Part shown: in pieces, positions 1 through 14,345 of the stretch | Numbering within the stretch: position 1 is the stretch's first letter | Layout of the letters: each line of letters starts with the position of its first letter | Origin: Spodoptera frugiperda | Taxonomy: Eukaryota; Arthropoda; Insecta; Lepidoptera; Noctuidae | Direction: 5' to 3' | NCBI RefSeq assembly: GCF_023101765.2 | Contig: NC_064213.1 | Coordinates: 4,216,001 to 4,280,000, forward strand | Length of the DNA: 64,000 bases | Position numbers and translations under genes: made by a program | The notes under the pieces: model-generated | What the model was told of the DNA's origin: nothing | Databases searched by the model: none | The model's input: only the letters and a program-made list of their open reading frames with translations

Positions 1-3000
1 CTATTCAAAATGGAACGCATCTCCGACAATTGAGGCTACGTATTCAATGTTCGTACCTTTGATTGGATTTAACAGGCTCGTAGGAGAATAGCGTATTATT
101 AGACGCCACGCATCGCTTACGATCACACCTGACGTAGCATTACACATAATTCCGTATAATATAATTCGGCGCGGCGAGTTCTATGACCTTCTCGAAAATA
201 GCGGTAAACTTAACTTTTTTATTTATTATCGTAGTTTATTCAATAGTATTTTTATTTTAATGCACGCTCAGAATTCATTGGAATTCGTTAATTAAGGTTG
301 AGTTTTTGAAATAATTATTCTGGTTCATGTTGCGTTTCAATAATATTTAGATAGACCTTTTCCAAAAATATTTTTAATAATTCATTCATTATGTTTTCAT
401 AAATTACTGTTATTTAAAAATACATTTAATAGGGTTTGAACAAGAATAGACCGTAGCGCTCCTACAGATCGTAAACAGCTGCATTTCTCCGTTTCCTTTG
501 ACGTAATTACACCATAATTCTGTTCATTATGCTGAATGCGTCTCCTCGGAGACTAAGACATCAATAAGGACTATATAGTACATTGATTCCAATGTGATTG
601 ATGTGTGCCAAGCTCAGACGGACTCGGTAATCTGATCCGATTGGGTGTATGTTACCGAACTGTCGCGATTGCACGTGGCTAATCCAATTGATTGCATTAT
701 CATTCAAATAGGTACTAGGGATCCATGTATCTCATGTACTCGCATAATAGATTGATATGGTATTTCATCAATATAATTGCCGTCTTAGATGTCAGAGAGG
801 ATCGTTGAGTTAGCAGCGATGCTATAATCCAGCTTGACATTTAACAAAGAAGTAAGATAATAAGAAAAACCTCTTATTGTAATCTCTTTCCCTAGTGATT
901 TTATCGAGTTGGGTGTTTCTAGTTCAAAGTGGAAAGGATGATAGGAGGTACCGCTTAGTCACCGCGTTATCGTTTAACATTATTATGCGGCCAATGCGTG
1001 ACCTTTCTCTTTTATATTTAGATCTAATTAATAACTATCTATACTCGTAACATACATCTAACAAGAGAGGGTAATCTATTGTTAGATGTATTATATATTC
1101 TTAGGTACTAGTGTGTATTTGTGAAACTAACTCAATCTTTCTCCACACTGTTGTTTCGCCTGTCTTCTGTCAGTCGTTGCCTTTAAATTACTGAGCTCTA
1201 AACCCGACTTACCCATTATCTAGGGCATTAGCTGAATACTAAACCGTATCTATGTTGCACCAAAATTCAAAATTAAGTGCATAATATCTATCCATTGCAT
1301 CCTTTGTATGACCTAAACGATAACTGAATTGGAGCAACAAAGTACCAGGGCGTCATATTTTACAAAAGGTTTTTTTTATTATGAAACTAGCGTTAAGTTT
1401 GCCCGATTGTAATTCGACCGGCGCATTATCGCGACTAGTGGGCGTGATAGACAGATAAACGCGTCCCAGTCATGGTTTGTTAAACAAATCTACGGTTTTT
1501 TATTGTTTGAGCTCTCGGCACGCCATAGTTTTATAAATGCAGACGTCTTTAGTTTCTTTTGTAAGAAAGTGAGTTTGAAATTGTCTCCAGTTGGTCTAAG
1601 ATATTTAAATAAGTGCTTCTAACCTGTTTTAAAGTAGTGGAACAGTTATTTTATTTCCATTTTATGTGTTCATTCAATGAGCGAGGAATAAACTTGGATT
1701 TGTAATAATCTGGTGTAGTGTTCTGAATGAAATTACCTTTACTGAGCTGTAACTTTGAGGTCACATCTCACCTATTCATTATTATTTTATAACTTATTCA
1801 ACATTACTTATGAAATCGTCTTTTGTTCACAGGTAAGGAGGTTGCATACTTCCATGTTTAGAAAACTGAAGATAGAAAACTGTAGTGCATCTTGGTACGT
1901 AATGCCGGTAGACATTATAGAATTTGCATACGAACTTTGACGTGGTGCCTCGTAAAATTACGAAACTTGGAAACTTTCCAGAATAATTCGACGGATTTGT
2001 TGTTTGTTAGTACTTTTCGATTCCCAATTTGACGAATGATTCGAAGCAAATCGATTAATAAATTGTTGCCCCGCTTGTGGGAATAGCGCTTGGCTTTCTC
2101 ATGCACCTGCCTGATATACTCAAATATTTCACTAATCGATTCACAATTTAATCGATTTTGATAAACAACTTTTAAAATCGATTACTGTGTAGGTTGAGTA
2201 TTAATATTTCTATTGAAAATAAATATTTGTTCAACAGCACACTGATTCAATTTTATAGTTTCATCCCTCACTAACTTAAATAATTGGAAATGTTTGTTTT
2301 ATGGAACAATTCTAAACACTCCCCCACCTTCAATTTGTGGGTCAAAATTGAGTTTTGAACTCGAAAACAGTGAAATGGTATTCGAGCTCTCAATTAATTG
2401 GGACAGCCTGAATTATTCGACACTCGGATAAATTGACAGTATTGTTCTGATTTGAGCCAGCAATTTGTTGCTACTGAGTACACTACGCATCAAGCAATAC
2501 AAAACCAGTTTATCATGGTCTCGCTTTGTATGATCTTTCCGTACATTCAACGGTCAGTTTATACTGGTTTTTCATAGTTTGATTTGTAGTCCTGTATACA
2601 ATTTGATTTGTTAAGAGGAGGTGACCTAAATCTGTAACAATTCAACGTCTTATCTAGCCGTAGTTACAATGTTAATGTATAAGTGCTTCTTAACTGCCTA
2701 TTTCATGTAGAAGCACGATCGACGGATCAACTAAAGTGGTGGATGTTAACAATGACCTCTCTTGCGCCCTAATTTTGTTAATCCCTTCGTAGTGAACGGA
2801 AATACAAACAAACAAATATTCTGAAATAGGGTTGTACATATTACTTGAGTGAACAGGGCAGGGTCATTAAGTCTAAGTCGAATTACGCTAGTACGAGTAA
2901 ATAGGAGGTTTTACAAGGTAGTCAAATATTTATTTGTGTTTTTTTCTTACAAACAACTTGACCGACAGTTAAATATTACGTATTTTAGTGAAGTAGATTA

Positions 3001-4030
3001 AAGATAGATTTCTACATTTATGTCCGTAAATAAGCATTAAAATAAATGAGTTCTTTACATATTACATTTTAACAAGATAAGAATAAAGTCCAATTCACCT
3101 TTTCCGATACCATTATAAGTTTTACGTATTCAATATTGATTAGTTCATAATCATCTCAATCTAGTGCTAATACGAGATTGGTTGTGATGATTTATCGCAG
3201 CACAGTTTATGGGTCGTTTGACGTGGATCCGATATCCGTCGGGTGCACGCTAAAAGATTTACGACAGCCAAGTTTCGGAGCTCGTTAATTTTACTGACGC
3301 ATCGATTATCTTAACAAGTTGTCCTGTCTAAGATAATTTCTCGTTCCCGGGGCGTGTAAACCGTGTATATTAAAAAGGATCATTACTTTTAAGTTATTTT
3401 TAATGATGCTCTTCGTGTCTTCCTTAGAATATAAACAGTCTTGTTCCAGTGATTCGTATCTAAATCGATTCTCATGTTGTTTTAGTGATCGTAATAAAAG
3501 TTTGGTTATGTTTTTTTTTGTGGTGGAACCTCGTGTGGATAGTTTTGTCTCGAAATAAATGTTATGCTTTATTGATATTTATTATGTTTCATAAATATAG
3601 ACATGTTTTATTACGTTTTTTTATTTTTGTTAGACACTGGTAGAGTTTAGTAATGTTTAGATAACTATAGTTTAAGTTGGACTTATTGAATATTTGTTTA
3701 AGTGCCACATGCACATACAAATATTTTAAATACCTGTGATATTTGCGAACATTTACGTATTGTTAGTAGAAATTCGCAATACAAGCAAATATTCCACTTC
3801 AATCTGCACTAAGTCAGATGCAGTGATGGAATTTTGAAAGCAAATACCACTTTACCTCTCTCGTGGCCCCGGCGAGATGTAACTGGCATAGGGCACTTGG
3901 CCACACTCACTGCCCAGGGGTCGTCAATAAATATCTAGCATTAGATTTCTACCTGCAGTTTGCGAGGTCAAAACCATAGTAAAGTAAACTATACACTTAA
4001 ATCTTCCCTAAGAATCATACAATCTATCTA
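1..4030. other. AT-rich stretch without recognisable genes
   Basis: I see no convincing exon, RNA gene or transposon here. Open frames are short (63 codons or fewer) and lack coding composition. The only clear structure is the inverted repeat at 1052-1091, listed separately. A slightly GC-richer patch at about 3855-3920 is unassigned. Confidence 0.5.
1052..1091. repeat. Perfect 13-bp inverted repeat (hairpin)
   Basis: The arm atacatctaacaa (1052-1064) is the exact reverse complement of 1079-1091, with a 14-nt loop between them. Flanking bases pair imperfectly for a few more positions. It is too short for a typical pre-miRNA and may be a remnant of a fold-back element. Confidence 0.6.
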
Positions 4031-4152
4031 ACTGCCGTACTCAAAGTCATTTAACGGTTACTTAACCCAGTCCTTAGCAATTGTTTTTGAAACAAAATTG
4101 TTGCTAAGGAATAGTTAAATTAATCATTAAATTACTCTGAGTACGGAAGTAA
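4031..4152. mobile_element. Fold-back MITE, copy 1
   Basis: The ends are inverted: ccgtactcaaagtcattta at 4035-4053 faces its near reverse complement ending in gagtacgg at 4146. The interior also pairs (cttagcaattgtttt against aaaattgttgctaag), so nearly the whole 120 bp can fold into one hairpin. A second copy of the same length lies at 25151-25270. There is no ORF, so it is a non-autonomous DNA-transposon relic. The superfamily is not clear because no convincing target duplication can be read. Confidence 0.8.
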
Positions 4153-4204
4153 GAATCATACTATAAAGTCGTTCAAAAATGCGTCAGCAACTTTTTTAGT
4201 TCAT

Positions 4205-4240
4205 CGCGTTCATACAGACAGACAGACAAACAGCCTCGAA
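4205..4240. repeat. Short CAGA-type microsatellite, possibly a transposon remnant
   Basis: The run catacagacagacagacaa followed by acagcctcg lies just after the MITE. CAGA runs of this kind are common inside Helitron-like elements of Lepidoptera, but no element ends can be recognised here. Confidence 0.4.
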
Positions 4241-7200
4241 AGGGATTTTATTTTTATGATATTGTAAGGATATTACGATGTAGCACGAACAATATTTTAT
4301 GTAGTTTTTACACTTATTTCTAGAACATTTTTGCGTGCGACAATCATTTTATGATCCAACACGAATGTCAAAAATAGCTTCGACGCTCTAAGCTATAAGA
4401 TTTAGTGAAGGTTTCTTCCATGTTTATAGACGGTTCGATGTTTATTATTTATTCTACCTGACTACGTAATTACGTAGGATATTGTTTTAGCAACGTTCCA
4501 TGTTTTCCAAATAACTGAGTTAATTAAAAGCAAATAACTAAGTTCATAGAAAAGATAGACATATTGTTTTTATTATTCCCTGTCTCAATTGGATTATTTT
4601 TCATTACCCAGCGTGGGTTCACTGTTATGACTCGTTATTAAGGGTAAAGTAATTTTATTAAGACGAAAATAGCCTAGATGTATCATGTTAGACCCCCATA
4701 AATTGTGCTATCTTGAAGAAATAGGGTAACTTCGCATAGACCGTGTTTCTAAATAGATGCGTGCCACAAACAAAATTAAACTCTCACGTCTCGATCCACT
4801 TAATTTAAATAAGGACGGTCAGTTTATCGACAACCTGTTGAATTGTATTTATAGCTACTCACTTATCTCATGATCTAAGATTATTGCGTTATCCTATCGT
4901 AACTTGTATGCCTTAAAGATTAGGTTGAAGAGGTCTAAGGTACTTACGGATAATCGGCTAGAAATGTCCATTAACAAAAGATCACGATCCTCAACCAATA
5001 TTTATTGTACTTCCGCGTTAAGGATTTATTTTGTAAAAATGAGGAAATATTACGCTTTTACACCACCCTGAGAGGTAGTGTCAAACGGGATAAGTTTGGA
5101 AGAATATAAGGAAAATTTATGGCACCATAAGACAATAAGGACACGCGGAAAAGAGACGTTTATCAAGTTGATTATATCTGAAATCGTCGTCGACATAATA
5201 TACCGATTCAATACATTAGGATTCCTATAAATTTGTTCAGATGCAGCTACCCAAGAGTTTCCTCTGGGCGGTTGGCGTTCTACCAACACCTAGGTACCTA
5301 CATTGCCAAACTGCATATCGCATAATAATGCCATTTGGTAAGGAAAGTGCCATTTAGGTTTATCGATATGTGCCGATTGACCAGCCAAGTGGTACGCAAT
5401 AACTATGTGCTGCAATGCATATAATATGGGCTATAAGTAATTACCTGTCGTGAACAAACACATTACACTGGGAGTCAGCGGTTTAGAAAATAATTGTTTG
5501 TGTTCGACTCCTTTTGTGTGCCCTGATGTCAAATATAATGCCGCACCCGGAAAATGAAGTGATACCGCCCGAAAATGTTTCATTTACATTCAATACATAC
5601 ATATAACCTAAATATTAATCAGTTTTGTATCCTTGTAATTTTTGGATGTGAAGTATGTATCGTGATTGCATGGTTTCAAGTTTTTATTTCAAATAAGAGC
5701 AATATTTTATTTCTGACATTCTTACAGTGGTATTATCGGGTTAATTAACAACTAAATATCCATTTGTGTTCTTCGCCCTGGAATTTTATAAAAACCTCTT
5801 TTTTAAAACTGAATGTCAACTAGATACTTATTTAATTAAAATACATTACATTTTAAACTCTAATATACACTTGAAAGATAAGCCGCAGACGCATTCTGAT
5901 GTTCAAAAGAAGATTAAAATTAATAGCCAATTAAAATGGTATTTAGCGAATACTTTACTCCATAGAACGATCAATAATTACCAACGTTATTTAGGTTTTA
6001 CTAGTTGTTTATCATTTTTGCTGAAACAAAAAAAAAATATTTCAATGTTCAAATCTCTTAAAGTACCTATTATTGCTGCTACTAATACCTAGATGCAATA
6101 CAGTCACCGCATCGTGTGTCGCGGAGTGCTGCTCATGAATATAAGCCTCTAGCATGGCTTGAAACTAGTCGAGTTCCTCGTCAAATAATTACGTGAATAA
6201 GTCGAAAAACATAATAATTAAATTAGTATGTCTCAAGTAAACGTACCTATTTATTATCCAAAAAATAGATACCAAATGTCATGTTAAATCATTTCATGCT
6301 TCATGAATCTCTATAGACCCAAGTATATTTCTGTATCCCAATTAATAGAACTGGATTCAACAGGGCATGCGTAAAAATATATCAGACAAACAAACAAATC
6401 AATTTCCTACCAGCTTTATTACTCGTGATAACTAATTAATTACTATAATAACTCTACCATATTTAATTCCTAGAAAAAAAAGACAACAGACCAGGCCCGT
6501 TTATGGAGATAAGTCGAAGCCTCAGTCGGTCTTCTTTATAACTCAACATTTAAAAGCTTTCAATATTTTATGACTTCGCGGCTCGCATCATCATACCATA
6601 AGGGTCATAAGCAGTGTCAGGTTTATGACCGGTTATAGAAATCCGGTATTGCGACGATACGAAGCCACGATTCTTAATAATTTTATGAATTAATAATGCT
6701 CGAAGCGTCTCTCAATTTACGACCGTGTAATTTTTGAGGAGAAATTGAAAAACAAATGTTTTTTGAATTCGAAATTGAAATTGGGTTTTTATGATTGATT
6801 TGTGTTTGTGTGTTTGTCTGTTAGTCAGTCAAAGCTGTAGGATGTAATATAGGTATATATAAAGGTGTAAGATAGACGTGAAATAAACACAAGTCTGTAA
6901 TATCTTGGAGCTATGATAAAAGCAACTTCTAAGTTCTAAGTTGACGTAATCTAATGATACAGCCGTTTATGTCGTATATTTTGACACTTTCAAAGAAAAT
7001 TAGAACCTACAGTTTGCTTACCTGTAATTTGGCTGAAAGCAATCTCTTAGGGCAATAGCTGTTTACTTAAATTTCTATGGAACTTTTGGTGTATGAGACC
7101 GGTTCGGGCTTGATTTATTTCTGTATAATTGAATAATGTAATAAGGAAATATTAGTTTCAAGTGTTAATGTTATTTTAATTGCATCTTGTCTGATTATGG

Positions 7201-10200
7201 ATAATAAAATCGAATGAGAGGTGATAAAATTAAATTCTTTATTTATATTAATGAGTAAAGTGCTACGAGTATCTAAAGTAGCCTAGATTATGAAACACAA
7301 AAAATCTTTTCATGACTCCCAAATAAGTTAACATTTTATTTTTCGTACTCTTCACACAATCTCCTTAAGATAAATAAATCCGTAATGGGTCTTCCCACAT
7401 TCAGCCCTTGATTGATCTCCTTGTTGAGAAATTGAGGTACTCGACATGGCTATATATTTTGCTATCCATCTAACTTCTAGTACTTGAAAAATCTGTACTC
7501 ATATGTCTACATTTGTTTCTTTATACACGCTAATGTAAAGAAAAAATACTAGAAATTTGGATCAGATATAGACATTTCATGGCAATTTCTTTTGGAGAAG
7601 ATAATGGACTACTTCTCTTCTTTTAATTGGAATCATTACTACATCTTTAATTCCCAAGTAATAATGCGCTAATAGTTGAACTATTCCGATGGTATTAGGA
7701 AATACTAAATGTTTTACTCTCTATAGCGTTTGAGAAAGGCTCTAGAGAACTTTTACCATCATCAATAAGATAGTTAGTATAGAACACCAAATTCCAACCA
7801 CGATACAAATCGATCTACAACAAAAACATCATAACCACACCTGACTACCAACTATCAGTAACAATAACCAACCGAACAAATAAGAACCATAATAAATCAT
7901 CACACCACACACTGACGATCTTGTTATTAATAACACAGGCTTTCGGAAGCTACACGTTGCGAGTCGAGATTTGAAAGTAATTACGCCACAATGACAGATG
8001 GTACAACTAGGTACAATTATGTGTGATTCACGCGACTTGTATCCCACGCTTCGATAGCGTAATGATAGTTAAGTAACATACGGCGTGCTCATTTGATGTT
8101 AACTGTGTGATTTTTAGCTGAAGGCGCAAAAATTAGGGGTGTTATAAGTTTGTCGTGTTTGTGTGTGACTGTGACTTGTGAGATTGGAGCGCCTAAATGG
8201 ATGAACTGATTTGTATCTAGCTTTGATCCTAAACTGCAGCATCATTTGATGCTTGTAGAATTTCCACCTCATCACATTGTTTATTATGAGTATATTTTTG
8301 GAGAACAAAAGAAAGAAATCTTAAAAATATTAAACAATTGTAAACATAAAAATCAATGAAAGTTATAGCTACTCAGACGACAATCATGTGCAATGCTTGT
8401 ACAATGCACATAAAAATCGATGGCGCGTGGTTGCTTACGCGCATCGCGCATTCCTCCACATAATGAGGTATTTGCAGAAGAACAAACATTAAATACACCA
8501 GTTTTTAATTTCTGCTTGGGAATTTTATGTGACCTTACTTTTAATTTTTGTGACATTTATGGCAATTTTGCTTAAAAAATATTAGACGTAAAGAATAAAA
8601 AATGAGATTTACCAAATAACTATTGAAAATACATCTGACACTTTATTGACATTCGTAAATAGAAGATTTGACCATTAATGACACACTCGTCATACAAGTA
8701 AAAATGTCACGTGTCATCAATGTTTTACGAACAATGTCAAATGACATTCGACCTTTTAATGACACAGGTTTTATCGATCAACAATACAAGTTGGTTTTCT
8801 GCATATTTATTTGTATTGTAAATTGTTGGTAGTGTTGCGACTGCATGTCGCGACCTCATATGAATGTTGTGTAAGCATCGATGCAACCGATTGTAATGCA
8901 TAGTTACGTCACTAATTAATAACTTTTTCGTTCATAGCCTGATTGGTTTGTGTGACTACCAGATGTTTATTTATTCTGTGTGTCAAGGTTTTTTGGATGC
9001 AGTAAAAAGCTATGGTAATATTTTTAATAGCGTGTTCTTTCTGGTTTTAATGAAGCGCGATTTTGTAATCAGTGTCTTCTTGATAGCGTGTAGCGTTATT
9101 TTTTGGTCGTTCTATATCAAATTGTGTGAACAAAGTTGGTTACGTGGTTTAACAGATATAATTACCCCAGTCTATTGAAACAACATCTTGAAATTCAAAA
9201 TGAAGTAGGTACTAGAAATTGTGATGGAACAAATATTTGGCAACGAACAAAGACGTGAAATTATTCTCAACGCAGCCTAATCACACAGCTCACAATAGCC
9301 TCAAACGCCTAAGTTAAGAAGCATATATTATGTTGAGAGCAGCCACCCACATGTTCACGCTATTGTCAGCCTAATGGACATGCCGTGCGCAGTGTTTGGT
9401 GTTATTGTCCAAGAATTTTGTAGGTCAAGGAGCATGGACCGTCGACCTGTGACTTATACGGTGAATATTTATGCTGCGAAATATTCGGAAGATTTTAATC
9501 AAAGCTGAAGAATTTTTTTCTTCGAACACAGGTATAAATTCGTGGAGAGAATTGACTTTGTTTTGTTTTGTGGACAGAATAATATTTTGATGTATTGTTT
9601 GAAAACGTTTTAGTAACTTTTGTTTTCGATACGACTGAATTCATAAACATAAAACACACATTTGCGAATAAATTGTTATCTGTAATTAAAATCTACATAA
9701 TTTAAATGAACCCATTGCGTACTTCAGTGGCTATAAAACTACTATCTGTTTGACGTTGAACCGAACAAACTCGTTTTAAATGACAGCAAATGTCATTACG
9801 AGTTGTGTTCTTCAATGCAATCCCAACCCTACACCGGCGATGGGTTGGCGAGAACACGAAGTGGTAATATAAAACCAGTTTGAACATCTTGAAATACGGT
9901 TAAAGCAGTAATGTGTGGGGTTTGAAGATTGCCTCATGATACTATGGTGGTTTAAAGCGATGGTTCCCGCCTATCGCTTGCTTGCACACTATATTTACCC
10001 ATTTCCCACAGTCGAAAGTCGAAATTATGTCTTCATATTTGGATACAGGCTAAGTGTGGCTTATTCAGATCTTATTATGCTCCTTACGCCTTACTGAATA
10101 CGTTTTCTTTAAGAACCGTTAGTGTTTTCAACTCGAGTTTAACAAAAGCTGTATTGTTCGTTTTAGAAAGAGTGTAATAAACGACAACAACGCCCTCTTT

Positions 10201-10400
10201 AAATGACTATCTGTAGAAAAAATGGTTCGTAATTTAAAAATTTTAATTCTGTTCTCGTCAGTACTTGATTTAATACATCAATTTTCAATGACACGAGTCG
10301 TAATTGTAAATGTAATCAAATTATATTGTTCTTCATTTGAAATGTAAACTTAGTTAACCCAATCCGAATTGAAGTTATCCACATATTGAGCGAAGTTGTA
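4241..10400. other. AT-rich stretch without recognisable genes
   Basis: I see no convincing gene or transposon. The frame at 5766-6092 has a protein composition typical of translated AT-rich noncoding DNA. Small structures include an 8-bp inverted repeat (ggtcataa at 6603-6610 against ttatgacc at 6623-6630). There are also repeated gacattcg and aatgacac words between about 8645 and 8770. Neither is diagnostic. Confidence 0.45.
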
Positions 10401-10404
10401 ATTC

Positions 10405-10520
10405 ATGACGCATGGGTATAATTCCCCGTGTACTCGTACCGACATCTCGTGTTTGGTTTTGCCGTTACTAAGCGGTGACGTCATCGCTTTTGAGCCTCCT
10501 CGCCCGGTAAATCTTGACAG
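10405..10520. promoter_or_regulatory. CpG-richer patch with a perfect CRE palindrome
   Basis: This block is locally richer in GC and CpG than its surroundings and carries TGACGTCA at 10476-10483, the consensus site for CREB/ATF-type bZIP factors. The overlapping 64-codon open frame has no other sign of coding. Regulatory function is inferred from the motif and composition only. Confidence 0.25.
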
Positions 10521-11612
10521 GTGGCCAAGTATAGAGCTTTGGGTGGATTGTTTGAAACAATCGTTGGTATTTTACATGTGTAGATGTATTTATAAGTAGT
10601 TAGTTTGGATTTAGATATAACTTGATTATGGATTAAATATGTAACATTATTGTGATCGTCAATTCTCGTTTAAAAGTAGAATTGACATTCTTACGTACAT
10701 TCAATCAAGCTATTGTGATACTGTGGTAGGTCATGTCGACGAGATTCTTATGACATCCATAATATGATGATATGGCATCTTGGTTCTAAATCATCCTCTC
10801 TGTATGCACAACAATTTAAAACAAGCAAGTTATCTAAGTTCTGCGCTCGATGTAATCTGTCTATAATATTTGCTCCAAGTTTTGACACGTTGACTTAGCA
10901 AACATAGCGGGTATGCAAAGACATCGCTTAGTGCAAAGTTTACTCCTACTCTAATATTAAGATTTGTGTAATAGTTTAAGAGAGTGCAACTTCAAGTATT
11001 TACCTCATCTTCTCGTCAAACAAAATGTTGAGTCATTTGTACAACAATTGCGTGCTAGAATATACCAAATTTAGAATTGTTTACGGTTTTAATTTCGTTG
11101 GAAAAATATTTACATTGTTCCATCATTGAGAGATTATTCTATTTTAATAGTTATAGCTAGTGTTTGAATTAGGCTCATTACAAGAACTGTTGTTAAACGA
11201 TGGATTAAATAAAAAAATCGTTCTAAATTATTTTAGTATTAATCCATGTTATCAATCTGAAATAACTCATATCTAGACAGTAAAATTTAGTACTTAAAAT
11301 ACGTCAACAAAACAAACAGATTTAACCTTTTTTCGAAACCAATTATATTGAAATCTAAACCCAATTAATAATTTTAAAATTTAATTAAATTCTGTCAGTT
11401 AAAGTCGTGAAGTTTTATAAAATCTGGGGAGGTTCAAAATAAATTAAAGGTAGATAGATACAATTTGATTCGGTAATTGGTTGAAAATTCAACCAGAATA
11501 TTACTTATTGTAAATTAAAACTTTTATGTGACGTGACATGTACAATGTATATACGTCAGATAGGTATATAAGTACTTACCTCTAAACACATAAATGAAAT
11601 TTATATATCGAA
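10521..11612. other. AT-rich stretch, nothing recognised
   Basis: No exon, RNA gene or transposon end could be recognised. Composition is AT-rich throughout and open frames are short. Confidence 0.45.
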
Positions 11613-11794
11613 CTAGCTTCTGTTCGTGTTCCCGTGTGATAAAAAGTATCCTACCACCCAAGACAGCTTTTACCCTGTCTTGTCTTATCTTTGTCTTACA
11701 CCAAATGTCATCAAAATCCGTTCAGTTGTTTTTGCGTAATTGACGAACAGACTTCCAAACAAACAAACTTTCACATCTATAATATTAAGTAGGA
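11613..11794 (-). mobile_element. Short non-autonomous Helitron-like element
   Basis: On the minus strand the element starts with TC after an A and ends with CTAG before a T (plus-strand 11613-11616). That is the A|TC...CTAG|T layout of Helitron insertions. Its first bases, tcctacttaatattatagat, and the internal text ggattttgatgacatttggt are shared with the elements at 55853-56014 and 56306-56477. Only 182 bp long, it has no Rep/helicase coding capacity. It resembles the Lep1-type Helitron-like family of Lepidoptera, as remembered and not searched. Confidence 0.7.
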
Positions 11795-12457
11795 TTAGTG
11801 TGATAAATAGATTTAATATTACGTAATAACATTCAAATAATCGTATAAAACCGCTGGATGCAGGTCGTTTCCAACCAGTGACTCTGAAAGTCATTGTGTG
11901 AAAAGCCTATATTATGGCTAAAAAGCTATCGATGACTTTAGCTGATATGATGAAGTAAAAACAAAAATACATTATGGATAAAAACATGGATTGCAAAATC
12001 CATTCATCCATCCCTATGTAATAACAACCCATTTCGTTTCTCTGAATAAAATATCACTAGCGAAAAGTGGCTGTAATTTATGTGCCGTACCGTGGCGTCT
12101 TGCCATTGATTAAGTACCCAATCATTCGATATCTTATTACTCATTATTGAATGTCCTATTATGTAACCAATTATAATATATTGGTAATTATCTATATCGA
12201 GTTACATGTCTACTATTGTATTGTCATGTAATTAATTGCTATAATTTCAATTATGGTGATCTCGAATCGAACAACAATACTAATATTGTTGTAAATAAAT
12301 CAGTTTGTAACACACATTTTTGTCGGGTGAAAAAGAATGTACGCATTTTCTGGAAGAAATCCATTACTTAGGTACATACCACAAAAAATATGATCAGTAT
12401 CGAATAAATGTCTTATTTTATCATATAACAGGCATGTCGAAGCCTACCAAAATTCCG
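11795..12457. other. AT-rich stretch, nothing recognised
   Basis: No gene or complete repeat is visible between the Helitron-like element and the dispersed repeat that follows. Confidence 0.45.
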
Positions 12458-12580
12458 GTTCTGCGGACTATCTAGCGGGTTTACCGGGGCTCCGGCTCGA
12501 AAAGCAGGAGTAGGAACGGGGTAGTTTTTAGTCAGAGTGTAATACTTGATTGGATGATTTTCCCCCACAAAAAAGCCTAT
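12458..12580 (+). repeat. Dispersed repeat family D, copy 1
   Basis: The stretch holds tttaccggggctccggctcg, aaagcaggagtaggaacggg, ttttagtcag and tggatgattttccc in that order. The same words recur in the same order at 52636-52786 and partly at 62318-62425. A reverse piece lies at 59036-59128. Copy 1 lacks the stretch containing ctgacactcctt that copy 52636 has. It is GC-richer than its surroundings and has no ORF. The family looks like a common lepidopteran interspersed repeat. Its class is unknown to me. Confidence 0.65.
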
Positions 12581-14150
12581 CAGAACAGCAATTAATTGCT
12601 GTTTGATTAAACAAGCAATCTCCTAAAAATATAAAAATCCAACGAGATTACACTGACCCTAACATTTTAACTACATGCAATAGTTTATCAAAACTTGAGC
12701 AACACTTAAAACATCAATAAAATTGTACGTACGTTATTATTAAACCCATCAGCATACCGTGACATCGATTATGTTATGACACAAGTGCGTCGTATCATGC
12801 GTGACTAAACACTGACTACTTACTACCGAAATTATTTATGAACCTTGGCCGTCACACTCCATGAATTTCTCGGTGAAGGTCAGGGAATGTCATTAGATAC
12901 ATCCTTATCGCATTATCTTAGGATAAGAGTACTAATGGAATCTGTGCTTTGTTTTTAGATCACTTGGGTCTAATTTGATTTGAAGTGGTTAGGTTCTATT
13001 GTACGTGTGTGGAAGTTTCGAAAGAATATGATCATTTTGGAGTATTCATATTGCTTAATAGGATTGTTTGGATATTTGACCTTGATTGGATTTAATCTTG
13101 TGAATGCTGCTAAATTCTTTTATCTTCACTAATACAATGTGTCTTCACTAATACAATTCTCCAGAATAATTTAGTAGGTAGAATTTTCATATTTGTAAGT
13201 TTACGAGTTCACTTGGTTAGTTAAAGTCCAATAAAGGCTTATCAAGTAATTCTGCTGTCACACTGCAGCAAATGCCATGTATGAAACTCATTAACTTCTC
13301 TATAAATAGCTTCTATGTTTAGTCTCCAAATAATAGTTTCGACACTGTATATGTGTTGGTATGTTGGTACGTATATCTCTTTGCCTAACTCAAAAGTTTT
13401 ACCAATATGTGTAAAGTTTACAAACTCATAAGTGTCAGAGACGACACAGCGGTTTGCCTTGATGCCGACTGATGTGGGTTAACCGTTGCGGTCTTACGAT
13501 TCGTTAAATTGCATTATTATTACGCGTCTACCCATAATACGACATTGGTTTTGTAGTTGCTTTAATCGCTACTATCAACTATGTAACAGTTTACATTTAC
13601 AACATGTTCATTAGTTAGTTGTTTCCTTGTCAATATTTTAGGCATGCTTAGTGCATATCAGGGGCGTTGATGCTTGTGTTTAATGAGGTAAATAGGAGTT
13701 CTTTTTTTGCTAATTAATTCACTTCGTAATTGCGGTTAATGATTGATGTTATGTAATGTTTTGCATTATTTTGTTCTCGTAAATTCTCTGTTATTTTTAC
13801 TACGAAACTTGAGGTGATTCAGGTGATTAGGAATATTTGGAATCAAAGTGACCATTTTGTGTCTATTTACTTCTGCGGATCGAAAAACACGGCGTAATTT
13901 TGTACTCTTATAGTCATAAAAATTAATCTTATACTAAATAAAATATTCCTTAAATAGTACACGACGTATGTAACATATACATACTTGTCATGTACATCTA
14001 AACAAACACTCTATCCACAAACAAAACAAATCTAATTAACACACCAACGAAAAAGGAACACAAACAATAAATAATTATCTACAAAACAAGGAACCGCAAG
14101 CATTAACAACAAAGTAAACCTGATTAACTGACAGAACCGTGTCCGCAGAA
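12581..14150. other. AT-rich stretch without recognisable genes
   Basis: The only clear structure is a 19-bp-period tandem duplication, with tcttcactaatacaat at 13123-13138 and again at 13142-13157. Nothing else was recognised. Confidence 0.45.
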
Positions 14151-14345
14151 ACGGAATCGAGTTGACAAAAATAGGATTAGCAGGTACGGTTCCGTTCCGT
14201 TCCGTAATATCGGCCGGCCGGGTTTGGTGCACTTCCCTAACTAAATTGTGCTGGTCGAGCGGAAATGTGACGTCACAATTTTGGGACATTTGCCCCTTGG
14301 CTAGGCGTGGTAGGATTCGCTCCGAGTTCACACGCAACCTTTATA
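14151..14345. promoter_or_regulatory. CpG-dense block with TTCCG repeats and a CRE
   Basis: In AT-rich surroundings this block holds a run of three TTCCG pentamers (about 14190-14204), a CGGCCGGCCG palindrome (14211-14220), and GGAAAT followed by TGACGTCA (CRE, 14268-14275). TTCCG is the reverse of the CGGAA core bound by ETS factors, and ETS plus CRE sites are a frequent promoter-proximal combination. Overlapping open frames on both strands begin only at TTG, so I do not call them genes. Promoter or enhancer function is inference. Confidence 0.35.
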
